NCBI GenBank assembly: GCA_017935345.1 | Contig: JAGBHU010000042.1 | Location: forward strand, 271,304 to 335,303 | Source: Coprococcus sp. | Lineage (GTDB): Bacteria; Bacillota; Clostridia; Lachnospirales; Lachnospiraceae | Direction: 5' to 3' | DNA: 64,000 nt | Shown: piece by piece, positions 9,235-18,668 of the stretch | Layout: the number at the start of each line of letters is the position of its first letter | Position numbering within the stretch: position 1 is the first letter of the stretch | Made by a program: the position numbers and the translations under genes | The notes under the pieces: model-generated | What the model was told of the DNA's origin: nothing | The model's database searches: none | Seen by the model: the letters and a program-made list of their open reading frames with translations, nothing else

Positions 9235-10083
9235 GTGTTCAAAATCAAAGGATTTCATACAATATGGACGAAACCATATCTGACGGCTAATCATACGGAT
9301 GAATACTTTATGCAGGATTATGAAATATTAACCATGATAATGTCGGCATTAATGTGGCGGAAGCACAATGGCGATATTTGGATGCATGGTGACAGAATTG
9401 GGCTTGAGTATATAGATAAACTGGGTATCAGTCATATATGGAACGGGGGACTTGACGAGATAGCAGTACCTGATAAGGTGCCTGAAAAGGTTTTTTGGGC
9501 AGCAGGCAAGCTGTATGCCATGGAGCAGGTTACAATGCCTGCGGTAATGGTAGATTTGGACTTAATTATATGGAAGGATATAAAAGGCTATATTAAAAAT
9601 ACAGAGATATGTGCAATTCATAGAGAGGGCATATTTCCTGATGTGTATCCGGAAAAAGAGTTCTTTCATATGGCAGAGGATTATAAGTTTGATCCTGACT
9701 GGAACTGGAATGTATTTCCTGTAAATACATGTATGCTCTATATGGCAGATGACGAATTTAAGCAATATTATATAGAAAGTGCCTTTGACTTTATGGAGCA
9801 TTGTCGGGAGACAGAAGAAAACCTGTGCCATATGGTATTTGCGGAGCAGAGAATGCTTGCTATGTGTGCAGAAAAAAAAGGTAAAATAATATCATCGTTT
9901 TTCCCGTCTTCTATGGATATAGAGCAACAGGATATATTTACTCACTTATGGGGGTATAAAAATATTCTGAAATTTAACTATAAGGACAGGGTAGCATTTA
10001 ATAATAAAATGTGCAGAAGGATTCTTGCAGAGTTTCCGGAGGAGGAAGAAACGATTGCAAAACTTAATATTGCAAGGGAATAA
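9235..10083 (+). CDS. Unknown protein, possible glycosyltransferase with DxD-like motif
   Basis: About 280 residues. The reading opens at GTG 9235, but that codon overlaps the best ribosome site (AAGGGAG, 9229-9235), so the true start is uncertain. No family is assigned firmly. The segment MPAVMVDLDLIIWKDI has the look of the DxD region of GT-A glycosyltransferases, with later conserved-looking stretches NWNVFPVNTCMLYM and HLWGYKNILKFN. It resembles an uncharacterised family placed with glycosyltransferases (DUF6734-like), but this is from memory only. It follows the GSQ-repeat gene by four bases, so the two are likely co-translated. Confidence 0.7.
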   Translation: MFKIKGFHTIWTKPYLTANHTDEYFMQDYEILTMIMSALMWRKHNGDIWMHGDRIGLEYIDKLGISHIWNGGLDEIAVPDKVPEKVFWAAGKLYAMEQVTMPAVMVDLDLIIWKDIKGYIKNTEICAIHREGIFPDVYPEKEFFHMAEDYKFDPDWNWNVFPVNTCMLYMADDEFKQYYIESAFDFMEHCRETEENLCHMVFAEQRMLAMCAEKKGKIISSFFPSSMDIEQQDIFTHLWGYKNILKFNYKDRVAFNNKMCRRILAEFPEEEETIAKLNIARE

Positions 10084-10130
10084 GTATTATTTTAAGATTA
10101 GTTAATTTTGTATAGAAGAGGTATTTTGAT

Positions 10131-10682
10131 ATGATGTTTACCAATGAAGTAATGAAGGTGTTTGGAATGAAGTGGTATAGGATCAAAGGATGTATTTCAG
10201 GAGTTCTGAAATATGACAGACAGACCTATGGGAGTGATTATGAGAATTCAGGTGAGTATTTTTACTTCTTTTTAAACGAGGATAATACAGAGCTTCATGT
10301 CGGCTTCTGTGATAAAATGCATTATGATGAAGGTGCATATGATGCCGCCAACGGCGCAAGAATAAATGAAATAGTTATAAAAAACGATAAACTGCCTACT
10401 ATGCTCGGAAAAACGAAATTTTATGAAGCATTATACAAAAAGTATATGGCATTATATGAGAATTTTTACAGGAGTTTTGTAGAGGGAGATATGTCTGAGG
10501 GCATTATTTCCGTTTGCGGAAGGCATTATCACTATTTGTCCTTAGAGAAAACGACAGGGAAATATGACTATTATATAGAAGAAATTGAACAGCCATGTAA
10601 ACCATATATACCACTGACAAATACCGGAAGAAAGCTTCACATGCTTTTATTTACAAATGAATATATGGAGAGATTATATTAA
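10131..10682 (+). CDS. Unknown cytoplasmic protein
   Basis: 183 residues, starting MMFTNEVMKVFGMKWYRIKG and ending LLFTNEYMERLY. It is rich in Tyr and acidic residues, with no signal peptide or membrane span. The function is not recognised. The start follows a weak AGAGG. It lies between the DxD protein and the GtrA-type protein in the same direction and is presumably in their operon. Confidence 0.8.
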   Translation: MMFTNEVMKVFGMKWYRIKGCISGVLKYDRQTYGSDYENSGEYFYFFLNEDNTELHVGFCDKMHYDEGAYDAANGARINEIVIKNDKLPTMLGKTKFYEALYKKYMALYENFYRSFVEGDMSEGIISVCGRHYHYLSLEKTTGKYDYYIEEIEQPCKPYIPLTNTGRKLHMLLFTNEYMERLY

Positions 10683-10693
10683 TCGATATTGTT

Positions 10694-11089
10694 ATGAATA
10701 TATTTAAGAAGATACCAAAGGAAATATATATTTATATTTTATGGGGAATTTTGGTTGGAATCGTAAATATTGGTTCTTCCTATTTTTTTATGTACAAATG
10801 TGAAATAAATGAGTTATATGCCAATTTTATGTCATGGATACTCTATAATTATGTATCATTTGTAACAAATAGAAAAACCGTATTCCATACCCATACTCAG
10901 AATATAAAAGAGTATGTAATTCAGCTCATACAGTTCTACATAAGCAGGGTAATTACGCTACTTATCGAAACCGGGCTTATATTCCTGTTCGTTACGATAC
11001 TGGATTTACCTAAGATGGGCGTAAAAGTATGTACTTCTATATTGGTTATATTCCTGAACTATTTTATCAGTAAGAAATTTATATTTTAA
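10694..11089 (+). CDS. GtrA-family membrane protein
   Basis: 131 residues with four predicted membrane segments. The family marks are the opening LWGILVGIVNIGSSYFF, the middle NYVSFVTNRKTVF and the closing NYFISKKFIF. GtrA-like proteins are thought to help move lipid-linked sugars across the membrane or to partner glycosyltransferases. It is last in the run from 8265 and is followed by a terminator. There is no clear ribosome site, so translation may be coupled to the gene eleven bases upstream. Confidence 0.9.
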   Translation: MNIFKKIPKEIYIYILWGILVGIVNIGSSYFFMYKCEINELYANFMSWILYNYVSFVTNRKTVFHTHTQNIKEYVIQLIQFYISRVITLLIETGLIFLFVTILDLPKMGVKVCTSILVIFLNYFISKKFIF

Positions 11090-11093
11090 AGGG

Positions 11094-11141
11094 GCTGCCG
11101 CAGTAACGGATGAAAATTCGTGAAGTGGCAGCTTTATTTTT
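11094..11141 (+). terminator. Terminator after the GSQ/GtrA operon
   Basis: GCTGCC (11094-11099) pairs with GGCAGC (11127-11132), followed by TTTATTTTT. Confidence 0.75.
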
Positions 11142-11287
11142 GCCATGTGCCTGTTCTTTTCTTTCGAAACATTTACTTGACTGAAACAATATAATATTAG
11201 AAGATGGAAGGTAAGAGAATATAATGTATATTATTATTCATATAAGAAACTTTATTGAAATGAAGGAGCGTATTTTGGTATATATAA

Positions 11288-12073
11288 TTGCCAGTATTTG
11301 AAGATATGAGTCAGCTTGAAATAAATGATAAATTAATTGAAAAGAAACGTTTTTTAAATCATAGGGATATTCATGATATTGTTATAGGCGAGGATACGAA
11401 TATCATTGAAGACTGGGCATTTGCAGGATGCAGAAACCTACGGCGTGTAACCTTAAAAAACAGAAATATTGTCATTGGAAAAGACGTTTTTTTAAACTGT
11501 AAAAATCTAAAGGAAATAGTGGTTGAAAACAATATTTCCCTAAAAAGATTGCTTGTTTATGCTTTTACGGTTTTTGACAATACAGAGCTAAGAAAGTTAT
11601 CCTTAACAGGGCAGAACTCATATATGGAGATGTTTGATAAAACCTTAATGAACTTTTTGAGACAGGATGATCTCGAAGGGTTTTCTCCATTTTTAGCAGG
11701 CGGCGAAGAAGATTATGAGGAGGAGGGAAATTGTCCTGAATACTACCAGACAAAAAGAAGAATGAAAAAATCCGAGATAATCACAGAGCGTATGCTTGTG
11801 GAGGGGGTATATCCTGTGGCAGATAAAGATAGAGAATACTATATTACATATTTGCAGACAACAAATGAAACATATGAATTGCTTATCAGCGAGGAAGATT
11901 TATTTTATGAGCGTTTTCTTTTATATGACAGCCTCGGACTGATTTCGTTTATAAGAATACAGAAATTGCTCAATCAAATGCCCGAATCTATGGTAGAGGC
12001 AAGAGCACTGCTTCTTCGTAAAAAAAATAGTTGTAATGTCAATGAGGATGTATTTACTTTGTATGATTTATAG
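11288..12073 (+). CDS. Protein with short BspA-like leucine-rich region, otherwise unknown
   Basis: 261 residues from TTG 11288; an ATG at 11306 is the alternative, and an in-frame TAA stands immediately before the TTG. GGAG lies about 20 bp upstream, too far for an ideal start, so the start remains open. Residues about 35-95 (IEDWAFAGCRNLRRVTL, IGKDVFLNCKNLKEIVV) form two BspA/LRR_5-type repeats. The rest is acidic and unrecognised. There is no signal peptide, unlike the usual surface BspA proteins, so it is likely intracellular. Confidence 0.75.
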   Translation: MPVFEDMSQLEINDKLIEKKRFLNHRDIHDIVIGEDTNIIEDWAFAGCRNLRRVTLKNRNIVIGKDVFLNCKNLKEIVVENNISLKRLLVYAFTVFDNTELRKLSLTGQNSYMEMFDKTLMNFLRQDDLEGFSPFLAGGEEDYEEEGNCPEYYQTKRRMKKSEIITERMLVEGVYPVADKDREYYITYLQTTNETYELLISEEDLFYERFLLYDSLGLISFIRIQKLLNQMPESMVEARALLLRKKNSCNVNEDVFTLYDL

Positions 12074-12103
12074 TAAAAACAGTTAAAGCTGTTTGGTTCT
12101 TTT

Positions 12104-12124
12104 GCTGCCTGATTATGAGGCAGC
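12104..12124. terminator. Hairpin between convergent genes
   Basis: GCTGCCT and AGGCAGC with a 7-nt loop stand between the stop codons of convergent genes ending at 12073 and 12127. The T tracts are short on both sides, so it is a weak bidirectional terminator candidate. Confidence 0.5.
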
Positions 12125-12126
12125 CT

Positions 12127-12402
12127 TTACCAGTCTTTCATCAAATCTTCTTCTTTAATATGGTATTCTTTCAGAAATTGCTTCAAATCCTTATCATTAC
12201 GAATAAGCATAATATCATGAAATTTTCCGGTAGAGGTATTTTTAAAGCCTGCCACCTTTTCTCCTGTACAAATGCTTATATGAATACAGGGGCGAAGTGC
12301 GTTTTGGGAGGCGTCATTTGCGTTATATGCGTCATCGTGTCGAGTATTGACAGCTTTGGCAGAATTATTCAATTTATTTATCAATTTTTTATAAAAAAAC
12401 AT
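12127..12402 (-). CDS. Small unknown protein
   Basis: 91 residues from the ATG at 12402, chosen because GGAAAGGA stands seven bases upstream; a TTG nine codons earlier lacks a site. It begins MFFYKKLINKLNNSAK and ends in a conserved-looking block containing CTGEKVAGFKN and DIMLIRNDKDLKQFL. A reading of similar length on the opposite strand is Cys/Phe-rich and lacks a ribosome site, so the minus strand is preferred. The function is unknown. Confidence 0.7.
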   Translation of the reverse strand: MFFYKKLINKLNNSAKAVNTRHDDAYNANDASQNALRPCIHISICTGEKVAGFKNTSTGKFHDIMLIRNDKDLKQFLKEYHIKEEDLMKDW

Positions 12403-12704
12403 AAAACAATCCTTTCCAAATTGTAACAAAGTGAGTTATAATCATAATGTTAAGCTGAAATATGGATACCTATGCCATCATGTAACATATGACGAAAAAT
12501 TTTATGCTGATTACAGAGCATAAGGGATTCAATGTCTTTTCTGACGATGTTGCACAGGGCGAATAAATTGGGTAAAATGTGTTGATATTCCTATATAAGA
12601 AAAATCAATTACATTTATAATAAGGCTTTTCCGTTTTAAAATCAATCACAATACCTTCACAAGTAAAGAAATTTACATAGTGATAATAATTAAGGAGATA
12701 TGCG
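12403..12704. other. Intergenic region between a small unknown gene and fabF
   Basis: About 300 bp of AT-rich DNA between divergent genes. It must hold the fabF promoter; a TATAAT-like box occurs near 12614-12619 but I see no convincing -35. No match to FapR- or FabT-type operators could be made by eye. The fabF ribosome site AAGGAGATATGCG is at its right end. Confidence 0.5.
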
Positions 12705-13940
12705 ATGAAAAAGAGAGTTGTAATTACAGGTATGGGAGCGATTACTCCTATAGGACACAATGTTGAAGAATATTGGGCCGGACTTAAAGAAGGCAGGCAT
12801 GGCTTTGGGCCGATTACACAGTTTGACGGAACTGATTATAAATGTAAAGTAGTCGGTGAGGTCAAGGATTTTGTAGCTAAGGACTATATAGATGCAAAGG
12901 ATGCCAGAAGAATGGCAAGATTTACACAATTTGCAGTTAAGGCGGCAAAGGAAGCAATGGAGGATTCAGGTTTGGATATGTCCGTTGAAGATCCATACCG
13001 TGTAGGAACATGTATAGGTTCCGGTGTAGGAAGCCTTCAGGAAATAGAAGGTGCGTATGATAAAATCATTACAAAAGGACCAAACAGAGTAAGTCCGTTT
13101 GTAGTTCCGATGATGATTAGCAATATAGCAGCCGGAAATGTTGCAATTCAGTTTGGACTTAAAGGTAAGAGTATCGATGTAGTTACGGCTTGTGCTTCAG
13201 GAACAAACAGTATCGGTGAAGCATTCAGAACGATTCAGTATGGAGATGCTGACGTGATGGTTGCAGGCGGTACAGAAGCAGCAGTTACACCCGTTGGTAT
13301 TTCAACCTTTGATTCACTTACTGCACTTACATCTTCGACAGACCCTGACAGATGTTCCATACCGTTTGACAAGGACAGAAGCGGATTTGTACTTGGCGAA
13401 GGTGCAGGTATTGTGATACTGGAAGAGCTGGAGCATGCAAAGAAGAGAGGCGCAAAGATATATGCGGAGATAACAGGATATGGCTGTTCCAGTGATGCAC
13501 ATCATATTACAGCACCTGAGGAGTCAGGTGAAGGTCCTGCTGTTGCCATGTTAAATGCGGTAAGGGATGCAGGTGTTTCTCCGGATGCCGTTCAATATAT
13601 AAATGCGCATGGTACAAGTACACATCTGAATGACCTTGTAGAGACAAGAGCCATCAAGAAAGCATTTGGCGAGCATGCAAAGGATATAAAGATTAACTCG
13701 ACAAAATCCATGACAGGTCACCTGCTTGGTGCTGCCGGAGCGATTGAGTGTGTAGTTTGTGTAAAGACGATTGAAGAAGGATATATCCACAGAACACGTG
13801 GCCTGATAGAGAGTGAAGAAGAGCTTGACCTTGATTATTGTAAGGAACCGTATGAGATGGAGGTTGATTGTGCTCTCAGTAATTCTCTTGGTTTTGGTGG
13901 TCATAATGCATGTATTCTTTTACAGAAATATAAGGGGTAA
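12705..13940 (+). CDS. fabF: Beta-ketoacyl-ACP synthase II
   Basis: Condenses malonyl-ACP with a growing acyl-ACP in fatty-acid elongation (411 aa, usual length). The active-site Cys163 lies in TACASGTNSIG. The two catalytic His are in INAHGTSTHLND and MTGHLLGAAGA, and the closing NSLGFGGHNACI is typical. The start follows AAGGAG. It precedes accDA by six bases; the other elongation genes (fabD, fabG, fabZ, fabK, acpP) are not in the window. Confidence 0.97.
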   Translation: MKKRVVITGMGAITPIGHNVEEYWAGLKEGRHGFGPITQFDGTDYKCKVVGEVKDFVAKDYIDAKDARRMARFTQFAVKAAKEAMEDSGLDMSVEDPYRVGTCIGSGVGSLQEIEGAYDKIITKGPNRVSPFVVPMMISNIAAGNVAIQFGLKGKSIDVVTACASGTNSIGEAFRTIQYGDADVMVAGGTEAAVTPVGISTFDSLTALTSSTDPDRCSIPFDKDRSGFVLGEGAGIVILEELEHAKKRGAKIYAEITGYGCSSDAHHITAPEESGEGPAVAMLNAVRDAGVSPDAVQYINAHGTSTHLNDLVETRAIKKAFGEHAKDIKINSTKSMTGHLLGAAGAIECVVCVKTIEEGYIHRTRGLIESEEELDLDYCKEPYEMEVDCALSNSLGFGGHNACILLQKYKG

Positions 13941-13946
13941 AAAGAA

Positions 13947-15659
13947 ATGTTATTTATAAAGAAAAAGGCAAAGGATGCAGAGCTCAAGGCTGAAAAGGCA
14001 TCCTCAGTTGAAAAGGAAGAGAAGCCTGAAACGATTAAATGTCCAAAATGTGGAAAAGAAGTAGATAAGCAGAGAGTAGTTAAGGCAAAATATATCTGCT
14101 ATGAGTGTGGTTCTTATTTCCGTGTAAAAACAAAAAACAGGATAAAGATGGTTACGGATTCCAAGACCTTTGAGCCTTGGTTCGAAGATATGCCAAAGTC
14201 AAATCCTCTGAATACGGAAGGTTACGAGGAGAAGGTGGCAGCAGCACAGGAGAAGACAGGACTTAATGAAGCAGTTACGATAGGTAAAGCGCTTGTAAAC
14301 GGAGAGCCATGTGTCATCGGTGTCTGTGATGCCAGATTCCTTATGAGCAGCATGGGATATGTAGTAGGTGAGAAAATTGCAAGAGCCGTAGAGAGAGCTA
14401 CGGAGGAGAAGCTTCCGATATTCATGTTCTGCTGTTCAGGTGGCGCCAGAATGCAGGAGGGTATTATATCACTTATGCAGATGGCAAAAACATCGGCAGC
14501 ACTGAAGAAGCATTCGGATGCAGGACTTCTTTATGTACCTATTTTGACGGACCCGACTACAGGTGGTGTAACAGCAAGTTTTGCAATGCTTGGAGATATT
14601 ATACTCGGAGAGCCTGATGCACTGATAGGATTTGCAGGCCCACGAGTTATCAAGCAGACGATAGGACAGGAGCTTCCTGAAGGCTTCCAGAGAGCAGAAT
14701 TTCTTGTGGAGCATGGTATTATAGACGGAATCGTAACAAGAGATAAATTGAAGGATACGATGTATCGTCTTATAGTGACACATAAGCCGGTCAAGGGTTA
14801 TGCAAACTTTGACAAGACAGAAGAGGAGAAGTTTGATATCAGCGAAGTCCTGAAAGAGCGACTTACCTCTTACGAGCCAAAGACTCCTTGGGAGAAGCTG
14901 AAGGGCGCCCGTCAGATGAGCAGGCCTTCAGGTATGGACTATGTAAAATATATTTGTGATGATTTCTATGAGATACATGGTGACAGAGCCATGAATGATG
15001 ACAAAGCCATTATAGGTGGTATCGGTCATATAGATGGACAGCCTGTAACGGTTATATCACAGGTGAAAGGTGCCAGCAGTTCAGAATGCATGGAGAGGAA
15101 TTTTGGTATGCCGCTTCCTGACGGATATAGAAAAGCGCTTAGATTAATGAAGCAGGCTGAAAAATTCGGCAGACCGATTATTACATTTGTAAATACACCG
15201 GGAGCATTCTGCGGACTTGAAGCAGAAGAGCGTGGAATGGGTGAAGCCATTGCCCGTAATCTGTATGAGATGTCATCTCTTAAAGTACCTGTACTGGCGA
15301 TTCTTATAGGTGAAGGCGGAAGCGGTGGAGCTCTTGCTCTGGCGGTTGGAAATGAAGTATGGATGTTGGAGAATGCAACGTATTCCATTCTTTCACCGGA
15401 GGGATATGCTTCTATTTTATGGAAGGACAGCAGCAGAGCAGAGGAAGCGGCAGAGATTATGAAGATTACTGCCCATGATTTGGAAAGCCTTAATGTTATT
15501 GAAAAGGTAATACCTGAGTACGGCGGAGCTGATGAAGATTCCGTACCATATATCGGAAGATTTATTAAGATGAACATAAAAGAATTTCTTAAGAAATTCG
15601 ATGATATGACACCGGAAGAAATAGCCGAGGACAGATACAAGAGATTTAGAGGAATGTAA
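13947..15659 (+). CDS. accDA: Fused acetyl-CoA carboxylase carboxyltransferase, beta and alpha
   Basis: Transfers the carboxyl group from carboxy-biotin to acetyl-CoA to make malonyl-CoA. The protein is 570 residues and joins two normally separate subunits: AccD at about 1-290, with a zinc ribbon [11 protein letters not shown]...YECG at 31-60 and [12 protein letters not shown], and AccA at about 310-570, with [18 protein letters not shown]. Such fusions are seen in some Clostridia. AccB and AccC are not nearby. It is co-transcribed with fabF and ends at a strong convergent terminator. Confidence 0.95.
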   Translation: MLFIKKKAKDAELKAEKASSVEKEEKPETIKCPKCGKEVDKQRVVKAKYICYECGSYFRVKTKNRIKMVTDSKTFEPWFEDMPKSNPLNTEGYEEKVAAAQEKTGLNEAVTIGKALVNGEPCVIGVCDARFLMSSMGYVVGEKIARAVERATEEKLPIFMFCCSGGARMQEGIISLMQMAKTSAALKKHSDAGLLYVPILTDPTTGGVTASFAMLGDIILGEPDALIGFAGPRVIKQTIGQELPEGFQRAEFLVEHGIIDGIVTRDKLKDTMYRLIVTHKPVKGYANFDKTEEEKFDISEVLKERLTSYEPKTPWEKLKGARQMSRPSGMDYVKYICDDFYEIHGDRAMNDDKAIIGGIGHIDGQPVTVISQVKGASSSECMERNFGMPLPDGYRKALRLMKQAEKFGRPIITFVNTPGAFCGLEAEERGMGEAIARNLYEMSSLKVPVLAILIGEGGSGGALALAVGNEVWMLENATYSILSPEGYASILWKDSSRAEEAAEIMKITAHDLESLNVIEKVIPEYGGADEDSVPYIGRFIKMNIKEFLKKFDDMTPEEIAEDRYKRFRGM

Positions 15660-15689
15660 GAAAGAAAAAAATAGAGAAAAGAATGAATA

Positions 15690-15735
15690 AAGGGTATGTA
15701 TATATTGTTTAACAAAATAATATATACATACCCTT
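15690..15735. terminator. Bidirectional terminator between accDA and agrC
   Basis: A perfect 17-bp inverted repeat, AAGGGTATGTATATATT with its complement, with a 12-nt loop, stands between two convergent genes. Confidence 0.85.
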
Positions 15736-15744
15736 CATTGCATT

Positions 15745-17088
15745 TTAACAAACCTTACTGTGTTCTAAGTCATATGGTATGGTAACGATTGCTTCATACC
15801 GGTCTTTTTCAATATAAGTTATAAAAGTACCATAATATCTGTTTGTTATACGTTCTACATTCTTTAAACCATAGCCATGAACAAGGTTTTCTTTTCTGAC
15901 ATAATAGTTTGATTTGCTTGGCGGTAATGAATTCGTGATATAAATAACAAGATTTCCTCGTTCCGTAGCAATATTAACGGATATATCTTTTGGAGAAGAT
16001 TGCTTCTTGCAGGCTTCATAGCTGTTGTCAAGCAGATTACCTAATATAACACATAAATCATATTCGTTAATGGTTATCAGACTTTTATCTATCTGTATAT
16101 TGGTTTTAAAAATGGTGCTGTCACCTTCAGCCATTGTTATATAGTTGTTGAGGAAAGCATCAATAACAAGAATACCTGTATTTACCCGACTGACTGTATT
16201 GTCAAGGTCTTTAATGGTAAAGGACAAATAATCCTTCAATTCTTTTGTTTTTTCACTATTTACGGTATTATCTTTATTTACAGTATTTTCCAGATAACTT
16301 TGAATCATAAAAAGATGTTTTTTTGTATCATGGACAATACTTCTGGTATTACGGTATGCAGTTGACAGTTGTATGTACTTATTTTCCTGAAATATTTCCT
16401 GTTGTCTTAGCTGCTTATTCTCTATCGATAGCTGCTGCGATAAAAGCACATAGTCAAAAAGAAAATAATTGACTGCATTAATAATGAATAATCCGAGTAT
16501 GGTAAATAATTGAAATGCATGCATGCCGCCAATCATAATGTCAGTTAAATCGATAACAAAGAAAAGTATAATAGGCGAAATGACAGGTACTATCATAACT
16601 AAAATATTATATTTCAATGAATAAGCCAGCTTGTGTCTTTTTACAACATGAATGATTATAAGGACAAAGCATAGAGTCAGAAGCTTTGCAAAACAATTCC
16701 ATACCGTCTCAATATTTTCAGACTGGGATGTAATAGAGTATTTCTGTGAAGCAGGAATCGTTATGTATATAATATTTTCTGCCAGGATAGCCAGTACTTC
16801 AAATGACACAGCGGAAAATATCCTGTTACGCCATGTTGATTCATATAGGAGGGTTACCAGAAAGGTTATAAAGGTTGCCCATATTGTGAGTGCCACCTGC
16901 TCTTGGAAGCCTGTATTCAGATGTACGACTTTAGGTTCAATATATATCAAAACAGACATGGTAATATATGCCATAATAAGTATAGGGAATGGAATCTTTT
17001 TATTTCTTCCATTAAATAACCCGTGAAAATATAAAAATACAGTTATCATATCTAATATATTGCTGAGTATAGTCAATAATATATCCAT
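15745..17088 (-). CDS. agrC: AgrC-like sensor histidine kinase
   Basis: Receptor kinase for the cyclic peptide signal (447 aa). The N-terminal half holds about six or seven membrane segments (to about residue 215), then a coiled linker. The phospho-acceptor His is in SIVHDTKKHLFM, the N box is NLLDNSYEAC, and the G-box region is VHGYGLKNVERI; this is the GHKL/SpoB-type kinase used by Agr and ComD systems. AGGAG stands six bases before the ATG. It is last in the order agrB-agrA-agrC, while the usual order has agrC before agrA. Confidence 0.9.
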   Translation of the reverse strand: MDILLTILSNILDMITVFLYFHGLFNGRNKKIPFPILIMAYITMSVLIYIEPKVVHLNTGFQEQVALTIWATFITFLVTLLYESTWRNRIFSAVSFEVLAILAENIIYITIPASQKYSITSQSENIETVWNCFAKLLTLCFVLIIIHVVKRHKLAYSLKYNILVMIVPVISPIILFFVIDLTDIMIGGMHAFQLFTILGLFIINAVNYFLFDYVLLSQQLSIENKQLRQQEIFQENKYIQLSTAYRNTRSIVHDTKKHLFMIQSYLENTVNKDNTVNSEKTKELKDYLSFTIKDLDNTVSRVNTGILVIDAFLNNYITMAEGDSTIFKTNIQIDKSLITINEYDLCVILGNLLDNSYEACKKQSSPKDISVNIATERGNLVIYITNSLPPSKSNYYVRKENLVHGYGLKNVERITNRYYGTFITYIEKDRYEAIVTIPYDLEHSKVC

Positions 17089-17103
17089 CTCTTTCTCCTA
17101 TTT

Positions 17104-17838
17104 TTAGTGGTATATGGTGAGGATTCCTTTTGAGAAGATGGATTTAATATATTTTTCCTGTCTTCTGCTTACAGGAAGCGACTCTCCGTTATCAAGTACC
17201 AAATCTCTTGATTTTACAAAATGTATATGTAGCAGATTCACCAAAATCCCTCTGTGTGGAGATATAAAAGAATGAACCTTTAGTTTTTTCTCCTCATCTG
17301 ACAAAAGCCCTTTGCATATAAAAGTATTGTCAACCGTTATGTATTGCAGCATACCGTTGCTGTTGTTTATCGTTTTAATATATATAATATCCTTTATGGG
17401 CAGGGTTACAAAAGAATGTTCCGTCTCAAGGACAATAATATTATCTCTCCCGGAATTAATCTGGTCTATCAATTTAGAAATCAGTTTGCTAAAGCTGGGA
17501 TAGGTCAGGGGTTTGGTCAGATAATTAAATGCCTGTACGTCAAAGCTGTCCTGCATATATTCCGGATAGTTACTGATAAATATAATCTTTACCAGTGAAT
17601 CGGGTAAATGGCGTATATTCCTTGCCAGCTCCAATCCCGATATACCGGGCATTTCCACATCAAGAAATATGATATCGTATTGTCCGGCTGTTTTATATAT
17701 TTCTATAAATTCACGGCTTGAATTATATATATCTATATGAAAGCTTACTTCATATTCCATATCATATTTATTAATAAGTGAACGGATATATTCAGTTTCT
17801 TTTATTTCATCATCACATATAGCTACATTGAACTGCAT
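17104..17838 (-). CDS. agrA: AgrA-like LytTR response regulator
   Basis: 244 residues: a receiver at 1-125 with acidic AICDDE and phospho-acceptor Asp in IIFLDVEMPG, then a LytTR DNA-binding domain at about 140-240 (IIYIKTINNS, FISPHRGILVNLLHI, LPVSRRQEKYI). LytTR proteins bind direct repeats spaced by two helical turns, and exactly such repeats lie between agrB and agrD at 18529-18593. It lies nine bases after agrB and 15 before agrC. Confidence 0.92.
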   Translation of the reverse strand: MQFNVAICDDEIKETEYIRSLINKYDMEYEVSFHIDIYNSSREFIEIYKTAGQYDIIFLDVEMPGISGLELARNIRHLPDSLVKIIFISNYPEYMQDSFDVQAFNYLTKPLTYPSFSKLISKLIDQINSGRDNIIVLETEHSFVTLPIKDIIYIKTINNSNGMLQYITVDNTFICKGLLSDEEKKLKVHSFISPHRGILVNLLHIHFVKSRDLVLDNGESLPVSRRQEKYIKSIFSKGILTIYH

Positions 17839-17847
17839 AAGTGATAT

Positions 17848-18423
17848 CTATTCCTTTCCTTTGTTAATGATTAACTGTGCAATTAGCATAATTAACATAA
17901 TAATAACACATAATTCGAGAGTAATATAATATTTTGATATTTTTATTGTATAAAAGACAATATAAGCAATTAATAACAGTATAGAAACTATACATGTTTT
18001 TCGCTTCATTTTCTTTTTCCTAAAATCGGATAAGGGTTTATTTGGTGTGCTTACGGGTGAAAGGATTACTATTACACCCAGTGCCATAATATATAGGCAT
18101 AACCAAATGGTTGGTTTATATATAGGAATAAACACTGCGCCTGACAATATTATTAAGTAGAGCAGATAAGACATAATAGAACAGGACCGTCTGCCGGGGG
18201 CATGATACCCGCCGGCAGAACGGCGTAAGGAACTGAAAGAAATGAGATAGATAATAGTAATGCCAGGCTGGTGTAACAGTAATCCCAAAATCATAATTAC
18301 GATATCGTAAACAATTTGCGCTAATAAATAGTCAAAACAATATTCATATATGTCGGCTTCCGTTGAATCAATATATCCATGTTCTTTCATGGAATTACTA
18401 AGAGTAATGCTAAGTCGCTGCAA
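17848..18423 (-). CDS. agrB: AgrB-like peptide processing and export protease
   Basis: Membrane Cys protease that cleaves and cyclises the AgrD precursor. The catalytic motif SAGGYHAPGRRSC carries the His and Cys. Five or six membrane segments follow the family plan. The start chosen is TTG at 18423, because GGGAGGG stands seven bases upstream and the product then begins MQRLSITLSNSMKEHG in the usual AgrB manner (191 aa); an upstream ATG at 18459 has no ribosome site. Confidence 0.92.
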   Translation of the reverse strand: MQRLSITLSNSMKEHGYIDSTEADIYEYCFDYLLAQIVYDIVIMILGLLLHQPGITIIYLISFSSLRRSAGGYHAPGRRSCSIMSYLLYLIILSGAVFIPIYKPTIWLCLYIMALGVIVILSPVSTPNKPLSDFRKKKMKRKTCIVSILLLIAYIVFYTIKISKYYITLELCVIIMLIMLIAQLIINKGKE

Positions 18424-18528
18424 AATAAAGCCCTCCCTAATTAAACTAATTTTAGACATAATATGAATAGTGTTAATGTTATTTTTCTATTATAGAACAA
18501 TAAATATATAAAATTAGCAAAAAGTTTT

Positions 18529-18593
18529 AAACGGTTAAATTTCGGGGATAAACGGTCGAAAAATAGCCGTTCAGTGTCGATTTTTGACCGTTT
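18529..18593. promoter_or_regulatory. Divergent AgrA (LytTR) operator between agrB and agrD
   Basis: Four half-sites are visible. On the plus strand AAACGGTT (from 18529) and AAACGGTC (from 18550) are 21 bp apart. On the minus strand AAACGGTC (18593-18586) and GAACGGC (18572-18566) are also 21 bp apart. Two direct-repeat pairs, one facing each gene, match the two-turn spacing used by AgrA/LytTR proteins. The rightward pair leads to a TTGACC (18584-18589), 17-bp, TAATAA promoter for agrD; the leftward promoter is less clear. Confidence 0.8.
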
Positions 18594-18668
18594 AAATATT
18601 TTTTCGTAATAATTATAAATTTTATGATACCATTCAATCATAAAATATTTTGGAAGGAGGCACAGCAT

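Noticed and set aside
12115..12426. 103-codon plus-strand frame
   Set aside because: It overlaps the minus-strand small gene at 12127-12402, which has a ribosome site and a better protein composition.
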